Below are positions 13,454 through 27,782 of a stretch of 64,000 nt of DNA, piece after piece (within the stretch, counting starts at the first letter, position 1; each line of letters starts with the position of its first letter). The DNA is from Vespula vulgaris (lineage: Eukaryota; Arthropoda; Insecta; Hymenoptera; Vespidae), in the NCBI RefSeq assembly GCF_905475345.1, contig NC_066602.1, positions 3,163,314 through 3,227,313 of the forward strand, given 5' to 3'. A model generated the notes under the pieces. It was not told where the DNA came from. It did no database searches and saw only the letters and a program-made list of their open reading frames with translations. Both the position numbers and the translations under genes were made by a program.

Positions 13454-15649
13454 TCTGTCTCTGTCTCTCTCTTTTTCTTTCTCGTTGAAGGGTGGGAGGA
13501 ATGGTCGATCGACTCGCGACAAAGATGGACGTACCGTACGCGGGTATAAAAGCGAGTCGCAAAGTAGCACGAGTGTCTCGAAAGTCTCGAGTCGAGAGAG
13601 GACCCTTATATAAACTCACGCCCCATTTCGTTGAAGGTTCATCTTTAATTTCTTCGCATTTCTTTTTCCTGCTCCCACTTTTCCCTGCCACTCGACGCTC
13701 TTTTAAATTCCACCCCGGGCCGACCCTCCTCCTACGACAACCAACTCACCTCCCCCATCCCATCCCTCGCGTTCACTGTTCACTCATTTCTCCGGTTGTC
13801 TTAGGGCGATTAACCAGACTCCTCGTACACTCTCTCTCCTTCTCTCTCTCTTTCTTTCTTTCTTTTTCTCTTTTACTCTTTCTCTACAACGAGAGCTACG
13901 TTCAAAACCCTCCACTTCCGACACCTTCCGACTTGGTAGGACCTTGTCTTCTTCTCTCTCTCTCGTTCCTTCTTTCACCTTCTTCTTCTTCCTCTTTTTC
14001 TTCTTTTTACCCTCCACTCCGCCCCCTCCTTTCTTCCTCCTTCTCATCGGCCTCTTTCCACCTTAGTCACATTCTTAATATCGTCTTTTTAAGATTTTTT
14101 TAAAGCGCCATTAGGGAAACTATATTGCCACTCTCGTCGACGACACTGTCGCTGATCCTAGTAGTAGTGATGATGCTGGTGGTGGTGCTACTGCCACTGG
14201 TACTACTTCTACTGCTCCTAGTAGTAGTGATAGCGATAGCAAAAGGTGCCGGCACCTCTACCCAAGAGATCCTCCTGCAAGATGAGGGACACGATTGCAC
14301 CTTCTGAACATACGCTCTCTCGGCTTCCACTCAAATTACTCAAATAAATTTCCTTTATTTTTAGAAGGCCAAACCCCCTATCATGTTTTCTGTAACACTC
14401 CGACCAACATGCTCTCCTACTATCGTAAAACTACGATGGAACTTACCCTCATAGCTTTTAATGACAACGATTTCGCGCTTGGGTTATTGCACTGCAAAGA
14501 GGATAGATGCTCGTTATGGACGCTTTATTATACGTTCGAGTTATGATTCTTAATTACCTTATCCGAACACGATGGAAACTTGAAAGATATAGTATCTATT
14601 TTTTATTTTTCTAATCTTTTCCAATAATTCTAATCATTATTATCTCCATAGATGGTAAATCGAACGTTTCAATTATAAATTGATCCGAACGATTAACGTT
14701 ACTTATTACATTCATAAATCTAATTAATATTAATAAAAAATAAATCACATCGTATAATTATTTCGAAAGGACAAATCAAATTTCTTGTCACTCTAAAGGG
14801 TTAAAAATGAAAAACGCGAAAAGGAGATAGAAGAAAGGGTGAACGTATTTCGTTCTAATGCTACTCCCCAAGCGTATCGCTTACATTACATTCTTTCTAT
14901 CGTCGTCTTTATCTACTTTTCTTTCCTTTTTTTTTTTCTTGTTATCAGTATCATTCGAATCCTACACACACACACACACACACACACATACACACACACA
15001 TACTCACATACATATATACACAGACATGTATGTTTGTGTGTGTGTAGGTGTTAAAATTAAGTTAGACTTTGATATAACGATAAGATTGAAACGTGATGCT
15101 CGGGATAGGTATTTTTCATAAGCCATCGGGAAATGATAAGAGAAAGTATGTGAATAATACATAGACCGTAAATATTTAATGCTCTAAGGTAATGTCTCAT
15201 TCTTATGCCATCCTGTCTAGAAGCGCAAAAGATCGTATTATAAATGCAACATTTTAGGGAATAATATTATAATGCGAGGAAAAGTTCGCTCGGTCTACGG
15301 TCGTTGGTGTTGCAAAAGCAACACCAACAGCAAGAAGACGAAGGAAATTGATAGGAGTCTTAATGCCGCTAAGGCGACCTTTCGCAATTAGACTTTTTAA
15401 TTTTTATTAGTGACGCCACGTCCGCCTAAGCGTATGCATAATGCCATGAATATTTTCGTCGTAACTCTGCCAACTTGTCTCCCAAGGAATTAACCCTTAA
15501 ATTAGCAGTTAGCCTCGGCCTCAGACGCAAAGTCCCTGCGTCTCACTAAATTAGAAACACCGGTATAGCCCGAATCTCCGGACGGTTTCACCTACACCAC
15601 CTGCTTTTTCTTTTCTTTCTCTACCCTTATTATTTTCGCGCGATTTACG

Positions 15650-15696
<47 letters not shown>

Positions 15697-16491
15697 TAAT
15701 AATAAAGAAAAAAGAAAAGAAAATAGAAAGTCAAAGCTTTCATTTCTCTTCGTCGTTTCGTACAAAATTTCTTTATCGACCCCGTCCTTGAAAAGTACCT
15801 CCTTAGTTTTCCTCTCGAAATAATATTCGAATTACTTCAAATCCACGAAATACACGTTTAAATCGATATCCATTCCGTCAAGCCTGACGCTAAACTAACA
15901 GTAAAATAAGAGAGACGGAGGAAAGAGATTTCAATGCCCGTGAGTTAGGAATCGAAAGCAGAAGTTGCATCGGAAACACCGAAGGTCTCTCCTCTCTACC
16001 GTTCTAAAGAACGTAGATAAATCTATGGATGTGTGTACTCGTTCGATACTCGAAAAAAAAATTATTATATCGAGATATAAAACCGATCATAGACCGATCG
16101 AGAAATAAAAGTGTCGTATCTTATCGTATTCCTCGAATAAACCAAACGAGCTGAACACGTGGACGAGGAAGTTAAAGCTCTTGGTGCAGAAATACGATGC
16201 GCGTAGTCCGCCTGCAACTCGACCAGTGGAACTTATTAGACTTCGTGCTTTCACCGGAAGCTTCCGTGGTACGAAGGTCTCCGGGCTTATTTAAGCTGGC
16301 TTTCTAAGTACGCATACTAAATATGATAATATTGCAACGACAAAAAACGTCAGCGGTATTTAGCCTCCTAATTAGGAGATCGTGACTCGTTTGCGAACGT
16401 TTCATTTCGTTGCTTTTCACATTCCTCTACCTCGTCTCCGCTTTCTACTATTTCTTCTTCTTCTTCTTCTTCTTCTTCTTCTTTGTTCTCC

Positions 16492-16535
<44 letters not shown>

Positions 16536-18195
16536 TTCTGCTTCTTCTGACAATAGCCACGATGAAAAACGAGCTACGTGATCCTAGAAATATCAAGAAT
16601 TTAGATTTCCTACCGTATCCACGACACCGTTAAAATTTCAACTAAATCTTTTACCAACATTGTTGTTATTATTATTATCAGTATTGTTTCTTTTTTATAT
16701 ATATATATATATTTTTATCTCCATCATTTTTCTTTTCTACCTTCTCGTAATCGGAATTTTTCAATAATACTATCGATGATTAATAAATTATCTAGCAACA
16801 AGAATTCTACGTTTCGTACGTCGAATAAGTTCGCGAAATTAAAGGGGGAAAAAAAATAAAAATAAGAAAAATAAAAGAAAGAAGATAGAGATAGACAGAG
16901 AAAGACAGAAAGAGAGAAAGAGAAGGCTATTTTCTTAACGAATATCCGCAGAGAAGGTACTCGATGACCGGCCGATGGTTTCGAGTGGTGGGAATGGATG
17001 ATAGTAAAGGGTGGGTGGGTGTATGGGTGGGGGGAAGATCTCGAAAGATTCGAGCGGCTTCTAGTCGGTAGGAGAAAATAGCGAAGGCTCTTCTCTCGCA
17101 GGGCGAAACCGGACCGGCGCGATGGACTCTGTGGGTGGTACCAATTTGAATCCAGGAATGCCTCGGTAGGTTCGCATGCCCAACCCCCTATCGCAGCTCT
17201 GACGCAACCCCGTGGAGAGGTGTGCGGAACTAACATCGAGCCCCCACCGTTCTCTACGAGTCCGCCGACTCCAGCAATCCAGGAGCGTCCTCGGTAGCAC
17301 GGCGCAGCCACCTTCCCACCCTTCGACCCCAGCGGCGCCCTGTCGTACCGGAGACGGGACTGTCGTTTCGAGATTCTAGTCCGTCGTTTTGTATAACTCT
17401 CAGTGGAGAATCCACTTGCTCGATTTAGGTGAGTCAAGCAGCTAACTTGCAGGAGAGAGAAAGGAAGAAAGAAAGAAAGAGAAGGGGGATGAAATTTACA
17501 ATAGAAATGAATTCTATCCAATCCTATAACTCTGCTGTATACTAACTTTGTCATTACTAAAAATGTTATTAAACGATTTTGACAATAAAAATCGTCGTCT
17601 ATATAATAAAGGGAAATAATTTTTCGAAAGATGCCAAGGATATCGATAAGATGTAAAGATATCGTCGATCTCGGGGAGTAAGTACGTAAATCGAAAGTAC
17701 CTTTCGGTGATATCTTTCGGGTGGGATGATAATCCCGAACGTACGTATGTACTTCTCTGTTTGGCGAAGGCGTGCCGGCGTTGTGATATACCTACATTTA
17801 CGTTATCCCATGCTATACCAAATGTTCGTAAGAGAGGTGGAGGCGCAACGATAGAACGCGCAAACGTAGAAGAACCTACAGTGGTCTAGGAGAATAAGAA
17901 GACGATGGAAGAGAAGAGTAGAGTAGTGGAGAGGAGAGGAGAGGAGAGGAGAAGAGAGGAGAGGAGAGGAGAGAAGAGAAGAAAAGAGAAGAGGAGAGGA
18001 GGAAGAAGGATAGAAGAGGACATCGACGAAACCACCTCCGTTGGCCGCTTCATGCCGCCCCTTCGTGCGGTACCGACGTCTCTTCTTACCATCTTTCTCT
18101 TCGTCGCGATAAGCCAGCTAGGAGGCGAAGCGCGAAGAGTAGGAATACCAAGGGGGTGGACTAGGGAGGGGAGGGATGGTAGGACAAGCGCGGAT

Positions 18196-18232
<37 letters not shown>

Positions 18233-20426
18233 ACCGGCCCAGCCGGCAACAGCCGTAATGATTTTGTTTTAAGGGCGTGTTTAATTATGAATCCGCATCC
18301 TGGTGAGGCTCCACCCCGCTTTACACGGCGCCACCAACCCCTCCGTTGGCAACCTCGACGGTGGGAGGGGGTGGGAGAGGGGCAAGAGGCGGAGGAGGCG
18401 AAGGAGGATGGTGAAGAGAGAGAGAGAGAGATTCGTGCCGACTAGGTGGCCCTCTTTTGGTCTTAATTGCGCCGTATATTATCCATGCGCGGTATTTCTA
18501 ATTACTTATTTTTGCTCGGCCGACCACTCACGCTTGGATACCTCTAATATCCTTGGCAGACCGGCCGCACGTATTTAATTGGTACGTAACGAGCCGACGA
18601 CGTGTCGTATTCACCCTAATAACGCGTAAGCAAGCTTACCCCTTATTATTATCGTCTTTGCGCGATACAAGAATACGAAGGGAGAAGGACAATCGAGCGT
18701 GATAATCGATCGATCCCATAATTTCTTTATATCAAAAGCCTGGATATTCGAGATTAGATGTGTATGTATATGACGTCTATTTCCTTTATCGCTTGTATCC
18801 AATCCTATATAAGAAGGAAAAAGTAAAGTAAGGAAGGAAGGAAGGAAGGAAGGAAGGAAGAAAGGAAGGAAGGAAGGAAGGAAGACGAGTAAAGCGTTGT
18901 TGGAGTTGCCGTCGTCGGGAGCTAACGTCCCCCCCCGTTATATTTGCATCGCGTGGTGCTTCTCGAGCGAGAGTAAGCCGGAAACATAGAAACGTCGCGA
19001 CGTCTCGCTCTCGAGTTCTCATAACCCGCCCCCTCCTCCTCCTCCTCCAACCATCCCCTCCCAGTCGTTGAATCCACAGAAAGGCTTCTTCGAGTCGAAA
19101 ATCGCGCTTCTTTTTTTCAGACCGAAGAAGCTACTGAATAAGCGCGATGCGTACCTACCCTCGCTAATCCGCACCGCTTACCCCGCACCGCAGGACGCTC
19201 GTACCTCTCGTAGTTCAGCCCTCGTCAGTTCTCTCTCTCTCTCTCTTTCTTTTTTTCTTTCTCTCTCTCTTTTTCTTTCTCTTTCTCTCTCATTCTCACT
19301 CACTCTTGCGCGCGGCAGACGGAACGAGGATAGCTCCTTGATCTTCTTGAACCAATGGTGGTTGCGGCAACTACGTGCCATCATCGCGGACCACGGACTC
19401 GACTCGACTCGACTCAACTCGACTCGACTGTGAAAAGCCGCGAATGCAAAACGCCCCGTTTGTTGAAACGTTGGGAACCGTTGGCTGCTGTTACTACTGC
19501 TACTGCTACTGCTACTGCTACTGGCACTGCCACTGCTACTGCTGCTGCTACTGCCGCTGCCGGTTACCATCGTTTCTTCTGACAGTCACGAAACGCGTTT
19601 CGTGTTTCCTTTTGAAAAGGTTAACCGAGAACTCGCTCGGATTAATTTCAAGCGTGCGACGAGCGATTAAACGTCCGTACATCGTTCACTGAAACGTCTA
19701 TAGACGTTTACCGCTCTTGTTCCTGGGTCGTCGGTGTCTCTCCTCTTTTCTTTTCGTCTCAGTCAAAGCTTTCTTTCCTAATCATTCTACCATAAATGAA
19801 AAAAAAAATTATACCGTGAATGTCTCAGCATATACCATTCATATCATATATTATTCATATTTCTCTTTTCGCGTCTTTTCCGCGTCGCTCCGATGGAATA
19901 TTACATTAGCCGTCAGTAGAATTTCTTATCCCTCGATGCATTCATCCTAGCTCTACCCGCGCAATTCTTGCTCTAGCAAACCATAATAACGTAGCCACAT
20001 ACTCGGGGTTTTCGGAGAGAGAGAGAGAGAGAGATAAAGAGAGAGAGAGAGGTGGGAGCGGCCACGTTCATTCCGTACGCCACCCCTGTACGGACTGGTC
20101 ATCCTGCTGGAGGACAACACAATTAAAATAGCTATGCTTACCAGAACGGTGCTAAGGGACGACGAGGTAGAGGTAGAGGTGGCCCGAGGAGTGTGGTTGT
20201 CGGTGGAGAAACGAAGAGAAAGAGGTAGGACCCTGGGGGTACCCGCGTGAGGGTGCTGGTAAGTTCTTTCCGCTCGGCTGCAGGCAGAAAGGGAATTATT
20301 TTAATTGCGGACAGCCTCGGTCCACCATCCCCCATCTCCTCTTTCTCTGTCTTTCCAGCTCTCTCTCTCTCTGTCTCTCTTTTTCACCCTTCCATCCCAC
20401 CCACCACAGTGGGTTCCTCTTTTCCG

Positions 20427-20469
<43 letters not shown>

Positions 20470-23430
20470 TCGTATACGTATGTGATTCCGCGTGATCTTT
20501 CTTTCTCTACCTCTCTTGTTCGTTCTGCAAAGCAAATTCCGCTCCTCCCAACACTCGTTTTCCCTTTCCGCACTCTTCCCATCCTATCTCTCTCCACCAC
20601 CTCCTAACTTCCTTCTCGACCTACACGTTTACGTACAAGCTTAAGCTTACGCACCCCACCGACTAGATGATCCGCTTCGACGACCCCACGAGAAGGCTCT
20701 CTCTACTCCTTCGTAAGCAAATCAAACGAGCAAACATACCGGAGGCGGGAGGTAGTCGATAATCTGTCCTCTTTGCTCCGCCGTTTTGTTGATTTTTCTT
20801 CCCTTAACTACCTCGAAAGGCGAAAACTTTGAAAGGTTGGTGGAAGTAATCGCCGATAAATTTTAGATTTTAAATGCTGACAAAATTTCGACGTTTCGCT
20901 CAATCGGCAATTTTCTTCGCACGGGAAAAAGGGAAAGGGCCCCGAGAAGAAGTTATCTCCTTTCTCTTGGCAATCTGACCCTCCCGATTTATTATAATGT
21001 TCCATCCCTAACAAACAACTTCGAACGAAGGAACTCTTGGTGCGACGAATAGTTTACGTCCTACGATACTCCGAGTACTCTTAAATCCGAGTCCTAGACG
21101 CTCCCTTTATGGCAAACCAGCATTTCGTATACGTTAAGGCAATTCAACTTTGCCACGGAATATTGCACCCACTTCACTCACAAACCACGCGTAGTCCACG
21201 CGTAGCCCTTATACCACTACTGCCTCCTCCCACTCTCCCCCTTATTGCAACTCGTACCCCTATAACCAACCTTCTTTTAATCTTCCTTCCAGTCCAGTCT
21301 TTGGATCCTTCGGTAGATCTTACCGCAAATCCAATAAAACGCGTCGTCCGTATTGTAAGCCGTTAACGAAACGATTAGTGTCGTACGAAAGTTACGCTCT
21401 TGATGGTACTTTTACGTTACGCCTCGATGTTCTGTATCTGTCCACGGAGTACAATTAAAAATCTTTGACCTATTCCACGGAACATAGAAACTACAATGTC
21501 CGATCATTGCAAGGAGAACATAGAAATCTGTAGACAATTCACGTCGATTCACGATCCCAAAAGTTTCCTTCGATTAACTTGTACGAAAATTCCATGTTAC
21601 TACCTTACTGGATACTTCGTTGAACTTAACGTAAAAGCAGATCTTTAACATACTTGAACGTAATTCTCGCCTGTAGCGAAGAAAAAGAAGAAGAAGGAGA
21701 AGGAGGAGGAGAAGAAGAAGAAGAAGAAGAAGAAGAACTTAGCGAAGAGAATGGTAGTACCTATAGAAGATGGTAATAGTAGGAACGAGAGGCGAATCGT
21801 CACGGGCTTAAGCTAAAGTGCAGTTGAAAGAATCTAACCGGATACAAGAGTACGGTGGCCCGTTGAATGGGTTGAACTGGTGGTTCGGTGGATGGGGAGG
21901 GACGGGACGGGGGTTGTTAGGTAGGAGTAGAGGAGCACCTAGAGCCAGCAGCAGGAGGAGTTGCAGTTTTCGAGGGTCCGTTTCCGGACAGGCCTGAAAA
22001 GGACGCGGGTTGGCCTCATTGTTAAACGACGAAGCCGACGGCGTTCGTTCGTCGCTGTTACGAGCAACGTTAAAGCTCGTCGTTGGTGTTGGTACACGTC
22101 GCCGTTTCTACTACCTCTTTCTCTCTCTTTCTCTCTCTGTCTCTCTCTCTCTCTATATATATATATACGTGTGTGTGTGTGTGTGCACCCGGACGATGAC
22201 GCAATTACCTCTCGCCGCGGGAAAATAATTAATAACAATTAATCTCTCGTGTATGGCAGTAGGCAGTAGGTGGGCGATGGCGGAGGCGCTGCTCTACTGC
22301 CTGCCCAGTAATTATGACTCGGATTATAAAGGTCGAGAGCCGCCGCGAGTCCTGAAGGGCTGTTCACTCGAACTGCTGTTCACTTGGCATTTACACCCCC
22401 GCGGAACACACCCTGAATCCGGCCGTCCCTGAGGCCTACGGTCCCTCCTTTCCGTAGACCACCTTCACCACCACCACCGACATCACCTCGACCAACCCAC
22501 CCTCTACTTCCTCTCCTCATCTCACTTCCCCTTATAACAGTTTCGTTGTTGGACCACCTTTTACACCGGCTGAAACAATGTCCCTACCCTTTTTCACCCA
22601 TCGTACTACTCTCTACTATTCTATCTCGAACCCTTTTCTCCGCCCCGATTCTTCCGGTATTCGAGTAGGAACTTTTTAAGAATCGACCTATCCCCCCCCC
22701 CTCTCTCTCTCTCTCTTTCTCATACATGCACACACATACACACACTCTTTCTTTTTATTCACCTTTAGCTAGCTTTGACCTACGAGGGTAGGTATATCTC
22801 GTCCGCGAACAATGCACTTGCTCGAGACTCTTCGACTCTTCCAAAGGAACAAAGCGAACGAGACCGAAATTACGTTCGATCCTTCGTAAGCTTTTTCCCT
22901 CGTACGTTCGTTATATCGTAGGATATTGCAAAAATAAAATCGATTTGTCGAAGATCGATCGAATAGAAAACAAGAAGGAATGGATATTTAACAAGTCGCA
23001 TTTTTTTTTTATTTTCTTCCTTTCTTTTTTTTGCATTTAGATACTTATCGTACCTACTTTATATTCTTTGATATTACTACATATGTACGCATAATTTGGA
23101 TTTAAAACGCGTTCGTTTAAAGCGCAGAATTAATTATCCACGGTAACTGGGCGAGCCGAGTTGGCGCTTTAACACGTCGTTGCCAACGCCGAATGTATCG
23201 GGCTGATCGTAAACAGTGCCAACATTCCGCGGTTACATTAATCCTTTGGTGAATATGCTTCCGCGTACTCTCTCGCTCTCTCTCTTTCTCTATCTCTTTT
23301 CGTACAACTCTCGCTCTTCGTTTCGGCTCTTTACTCGCTCATTCGCAGTTCTCGTAATGTCTGTGTACTATTCTACGTACGTTCGGTCTCGAGAATACTC
23401 GCATTTGCGGCTCATAATGATTATTATGCA

Positions 23431-23483
<53 letters not shown>

Positions 23484-25614
23484 CTCGTCGTCGTGCTTGT
23501 CGGCTGTTAACTTTCGAATTCGCTTATGCGCGTTAATTCGAGCCGATAAAAAGGAAACGTGAACTCGGTGAACTTTCATGATAGTACTTAATCTCTTTCA
23601 CCAGCGTCCTGCTGAAAAATGAATTACATGTGTCCACTCATACTTTATTTAAGCATTATTCAAGATTCAAACTTGGTTGAAGTTTATTAAAACCGCGGAC
23701 AATATGTTCTACGAGATGATACATAGATATACATATCGTATATCGACGAGAATAACGATTCTTAGATCTAATTTCAATGATTTAATTCATCAATTCTAAT
23801 CATTCTCTTATATGTCTCCATAAAGGCGTAACATCGATAACCGAGGGATAGGAGTTAGGTTAGTTGAGAGAGAATACGAAAGGGACCAACGGAGCCACAT
23901 CTGACTTACTTATCCAGATAAATAATAGGAAATAAAAACGCTTCGGGGGTTGCCACGATGCCTGAGAAAGGTACTACCAGCGCGCCTAGCTCAGAGCCGA
24001 GGAGGATCTGCAACAAATGCTCGGCACTCGATCTAAATTGAGTTACCTACCTATCTACCGACGCGACGTAGAGCCTGAAGCTTCTCTCTTTTCTTGGACC
24101 CTTCCGATCTCAGCTCTTCTCAGCTCGCTCTTCTCCCTCCTATCCTTCCTATTTCTATCTCTGTCCGTCGAAAGAGAAAAAAAAACGAAGAAAAAAGAAA
24201 GAGAGAAAAAAACATCCCGAGGATATCGCTACCGAGAAATTCGAGCAAGGACAACGAGCCGGCCATATTGCCGGCTTTCTTTTTTCCACCTTTTCCACCC
24301 CAACGCAGTAGAAGATACGTCTTCGAGGAAACGCGCGGATAGATTTTTCTCAGCGGACTTAATCTAAGCCCTCGAGTATAAAGCGACGATCGAGGTAGAC
24401 CATCTCACCCTAGTTCTCTTATTTCGGTTGTTACTTTTCTACTTTGATCATTTAGAAAATGTGAGATTCTTTTCTCTGTGCGATTATCTCTAATCCTCGA
24501 AAATTCGAGATATTATCGATCGTCTGCTTACGAGTTTTTCTTATAGGGAATTTAATTCGTGAGAATGGAGATCGTGAATGACGATCACGAAACTATCGAA
24601 TTTTATAAGAATTTAAAAACGATCGACTTTTTATTTTTTATTTGTTAGACTTCCGCAATTTTAAACGAATCAGCAGAAATATTATATGGTTAACGATACT
24701 CGTTATGAGATATCAAAAGATTATTAATTTGTTCTAAATACATTTCGTTTTGTATACTTTTCGATTCAAGAAGTATCATTATCAGTATCGATTCGATCAT
24801 CTAATAACAGATAATACGAAAGCGTTGAAAATGTTTTTTGTTGTTACTAATTATAAAAAAAAAAAAGAGAGAGAGAGAGAAAGGGAGAGAGAAAGAATTG
24901 TCCTTCGTAAAGTAAGACGAGATAATTTAAACGATTTAATTTTCCCTCTAAGGAGAAGAGTTAATTTGGCTTTCGTACATTCTAAATGTCACGATAGATG
25001 CCTGCGCTTCGCATCTTTCACTTCTTAATTTTGTCTTCGAGGATCGAAGAACTGGTGTCCCTTGGAAAATAGTAAAAGGACCTGTGTTAGTATCTAACTC
25101 TTGTAAGAAACTGCATTGTGATTCCGGTCGCTTGCCGTCTGCTAACGATCCTCGACTACTAGTGCCGTGAAGAAGAGTAGAACCCCTCTACCATTCCTCG
25201 TCTCACCCTCGTCTCTTCCTCTCTTTCTCATTTCTCTCGACTTCTTAGCCAATACCCCACAATTAGCTTATCCTGTTAAACTCCGACCTCTCTTGCTTCG
25301 TTGAATTCGTTAAAATTAACCTCTCTCACCCTGCCAGGCAGCCAGGTTCAGTGTAAACCGCAATGCCATGCAGGACTAACTTTTATTTTGGCTCTCTCTA
25401 TCTCTGTCTTTCTCTCTCTCTTTTTCTTTTTCTTTTTCTTTCTTTTTTTTCGGAGAAATGAGTGTTAACGACTCTACGGTCGAATGAAGCGTGCTTAATG
25501 AAAAGGGTTCGCCTTAGGTAGTTTTCTTCAGTCGCGATCTTTTAAAATTCCAATTGAATTTTTCTCGCACTAATTTCTTATACTTAAATAAAGATTCGCG
25601 AAATATATATTCCA

Positions 25615-25653
<39 letters not shown>

Positions 25654-27378
25654 AATATATATCGAGAAAGTCGAGCGATATAATAAACGAGAATATTACG
25701 GTTAGACGTTTGGACATAAGAAATGGACAGACTCGGCTCAGCAACGATTTTTCTTCTACGAATCCACCACAAGTCGATAACCCGAAGAGGAAGCGTTTCT
25801 TTTGGAAAAGGACAGGTTACATTTACACGGGAATATATATATTTGTGTGTAGGTGTGTGTGTTGGTATGTATTTCACTGAACTCACACGTACGTAACTAG
25901 ACATTCCCCAGTTTTCTCAGTGATCCGGGCGACGATGGTTCGCCAAATCCCTACGGAGAAGCTTCGTAGGTAACGTTGCCTTCCATATAGGATCCCATTA
26001 TCAAAATGGGCTCGTTTCTTTCCTCCCTCATACCCCCCTCTCCCAACTCACCCCCATTCCACTCCTGTCTCCACCTTCTTCTTATTGGAATTTCTTTCAT
26101 TCTGGCAATTTTTCTTATTCGTTCGTTTACCAACGGCGTATCTCAATCTCTTGAATCTAAAAAATCTTTTCGAGGAATGTTTATCATAGAATATTTGTTT
26201 ATTTTTCTAAAGAATGTTACGTTGCTCTTCTATGTGCGTAAGTATAAAAAAAACGAAGACACCCGCAAATTGCAACAATCTTTACGATTGTGTCGAATGA
26301 AAATGATCGATCGATCGAACGCGCGATATTAATCTTTTCTTTTTTCCTATATCTTTTTTCTTTTTTTCAAATAATATTTCTAGTTGTCTCGAACAATGCC
26401 TTTATAAAGTATTCCATAGTCGCTCGTACAATCCCGCAGGAATTCAACCAGCTTCCGAGGGTTACTCGGACGGACCTACTACCTTTTATTTCGTCAGAGA
26501 ACGTGGTATGGGATTGACACGCTCTTGATCGTTTCCTTTCTGTTCTTCCCTCTTCTACCCTTGAGGCTATTCCTCCTATTTGACGTTTCTATATAACGAG
26601 GATGATCCTCGTGTCTTTTGATTAATTAAATCAATTTTACTTATCACGTAGAAATAAATCGAATAATTCGGTTAACTCGATTATTTATTTCGTTTAGATA
26701 CGAGATAGAGTTCAGGGTCTAACATTGAAGAAAATATAATGTTGGAGTATCTTGGTACGTGTAATATAGAGTACGCGTAATTACCTTTCTATATCTTTTT
26801 TCTTGTTCTTCTTTTTTATCGTTTTACAAATGTGCAAGTACATATATTCTACCTTTTCTTTTCTTTAATGAATTTTTATGGAAAAAAAAATCATTCTGTC
26901 TCAAGCATCATTAATTTTATTAATATATATATATACCAAAATTGTGAAAGAAATAGAAAAATTGACAAAAATCGTATGATTTGAGAGAAGATTAATTATA
27001 TACTCGATTGAAATGATAAAGTCCCCTAAGACGTTATGTCTGAACAAAGGTCTATCCCTTTCTAAAGTGATTTCTGTGTTTTACCAGAAGGAGTAGCTAA
27101 AGGCACTCCTCCGACTATGGAAGTTTCGAAGCGAAGGGATATATATATATATATATATAGCCACTCGCGCGCTGGCCACTACACGACCAATCGAGGGTCG
27201 GTTTCTACCCTGAACTCCTGAATAGCCTTCGAACCGTAATCCTCGTAGCCCCCAACCCCATCGTTCTCGATGCAACAGGTGATCCTTTCTCGATATCGGA
27301 CCCATATGCCATACTGCACCATCCATTTGACAGCTCTCAGCAACGGCCAATTCGCACCCTCTCTTTTGAATCTTCCAA

Positions 27379-27430
<52 letters not shown>

Positions 27431-27751
27431 GATCGTGATCAAAGACACGTTATGATCATCCGTTCATTGTTTCAATTTTATTCATTAATAAAAAAATATG
27501 ACAAAAGAACAATTCGTTGGAATATAAAATGGATGGATACTCTTTTCAATAGAGATCCTCAAAAAGGATAAAATGTTCGATTGGAAAGGTCGAAGGCAAA
27601 AAATCGATCGTAGGACAGTGATTTATGGGAAGGAAATTGCAAAGGGTGGACCTCCGGTACTGTACCTCCGAAGTCTGTTTCCGATACGAGAGGTCATTAA
27701 TATTTTAATACGACTGCCATTCGTCTGTGGCAGAATAGAGAAGGGTAGAGA

Positions 27752-27782
<31 letters not shown>

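Larger units (their letters stand above)
9011..18000. other. Intron 1 block B
   Basis: CT/GA arrays occur near 9.3, 9.9, 11.7, 13.4 and 15.7 kb, a CA array near 15.0 kb and a TTC array near 16.5 kb. Repeat-poor stretches lie at about 10.6-11.0, 12.3-12.8, 15.2-15.6 and 17.1-17.5 kb. Frames in 13492-14103 (+) and 16724-17554 (-) are open but resemble no protein I know. No gene is supported. Confidence 0.55.
18001..27000. other. Intron 1 block C
   Basis: This block contains purine arrays (GGAA, GAA), GACTC and TACTGC arrays near 19.4-19.6 kb, CT arrays and a CGT array near 23.4 kb. Mixed sequence at about 18.4-18.6, 20.6-21.6, 22.2-22.6, 23.1-23.2 and 24.4-25.3 kb has no recognisable coding content. 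Confidence 0.55.

Noticed and set aside
13492..14103. 203-codon open frame on the + strand
   Set aside because: Most of it is poly-Leu/Ser/Pro encoded by pyrimidine tracts. The first 60 residues are not recognisable.
14295..14546. 83-codon frame of ordinary composition on the + strand
   Set aside because: It is not repeat-derived, but there is no recognisable motif and no convincing splice context, so I could not support it as a gene.
15303..15328. Hairpin considered as a microRNA precursor
   Set aside because: The stem is only 11 bp with a 4-nt loop and unpaired flanks, too short for a standard precursor. It is kept as a structural finding.
16724..17554. 276-codon open frame on the - strand, the longest in the window
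   Set aside because: The ends are Phe/Ser-rich translations of low-complexity DNA, the middle resembles no family I know, and there is no supporting splice structure on that strand.
20637..20648. 12-bp palindrome made of two HindIII-like sites
   Set aside because: Short palindromes of this size are expected by chance in 64 kb and nothing around it adds support.
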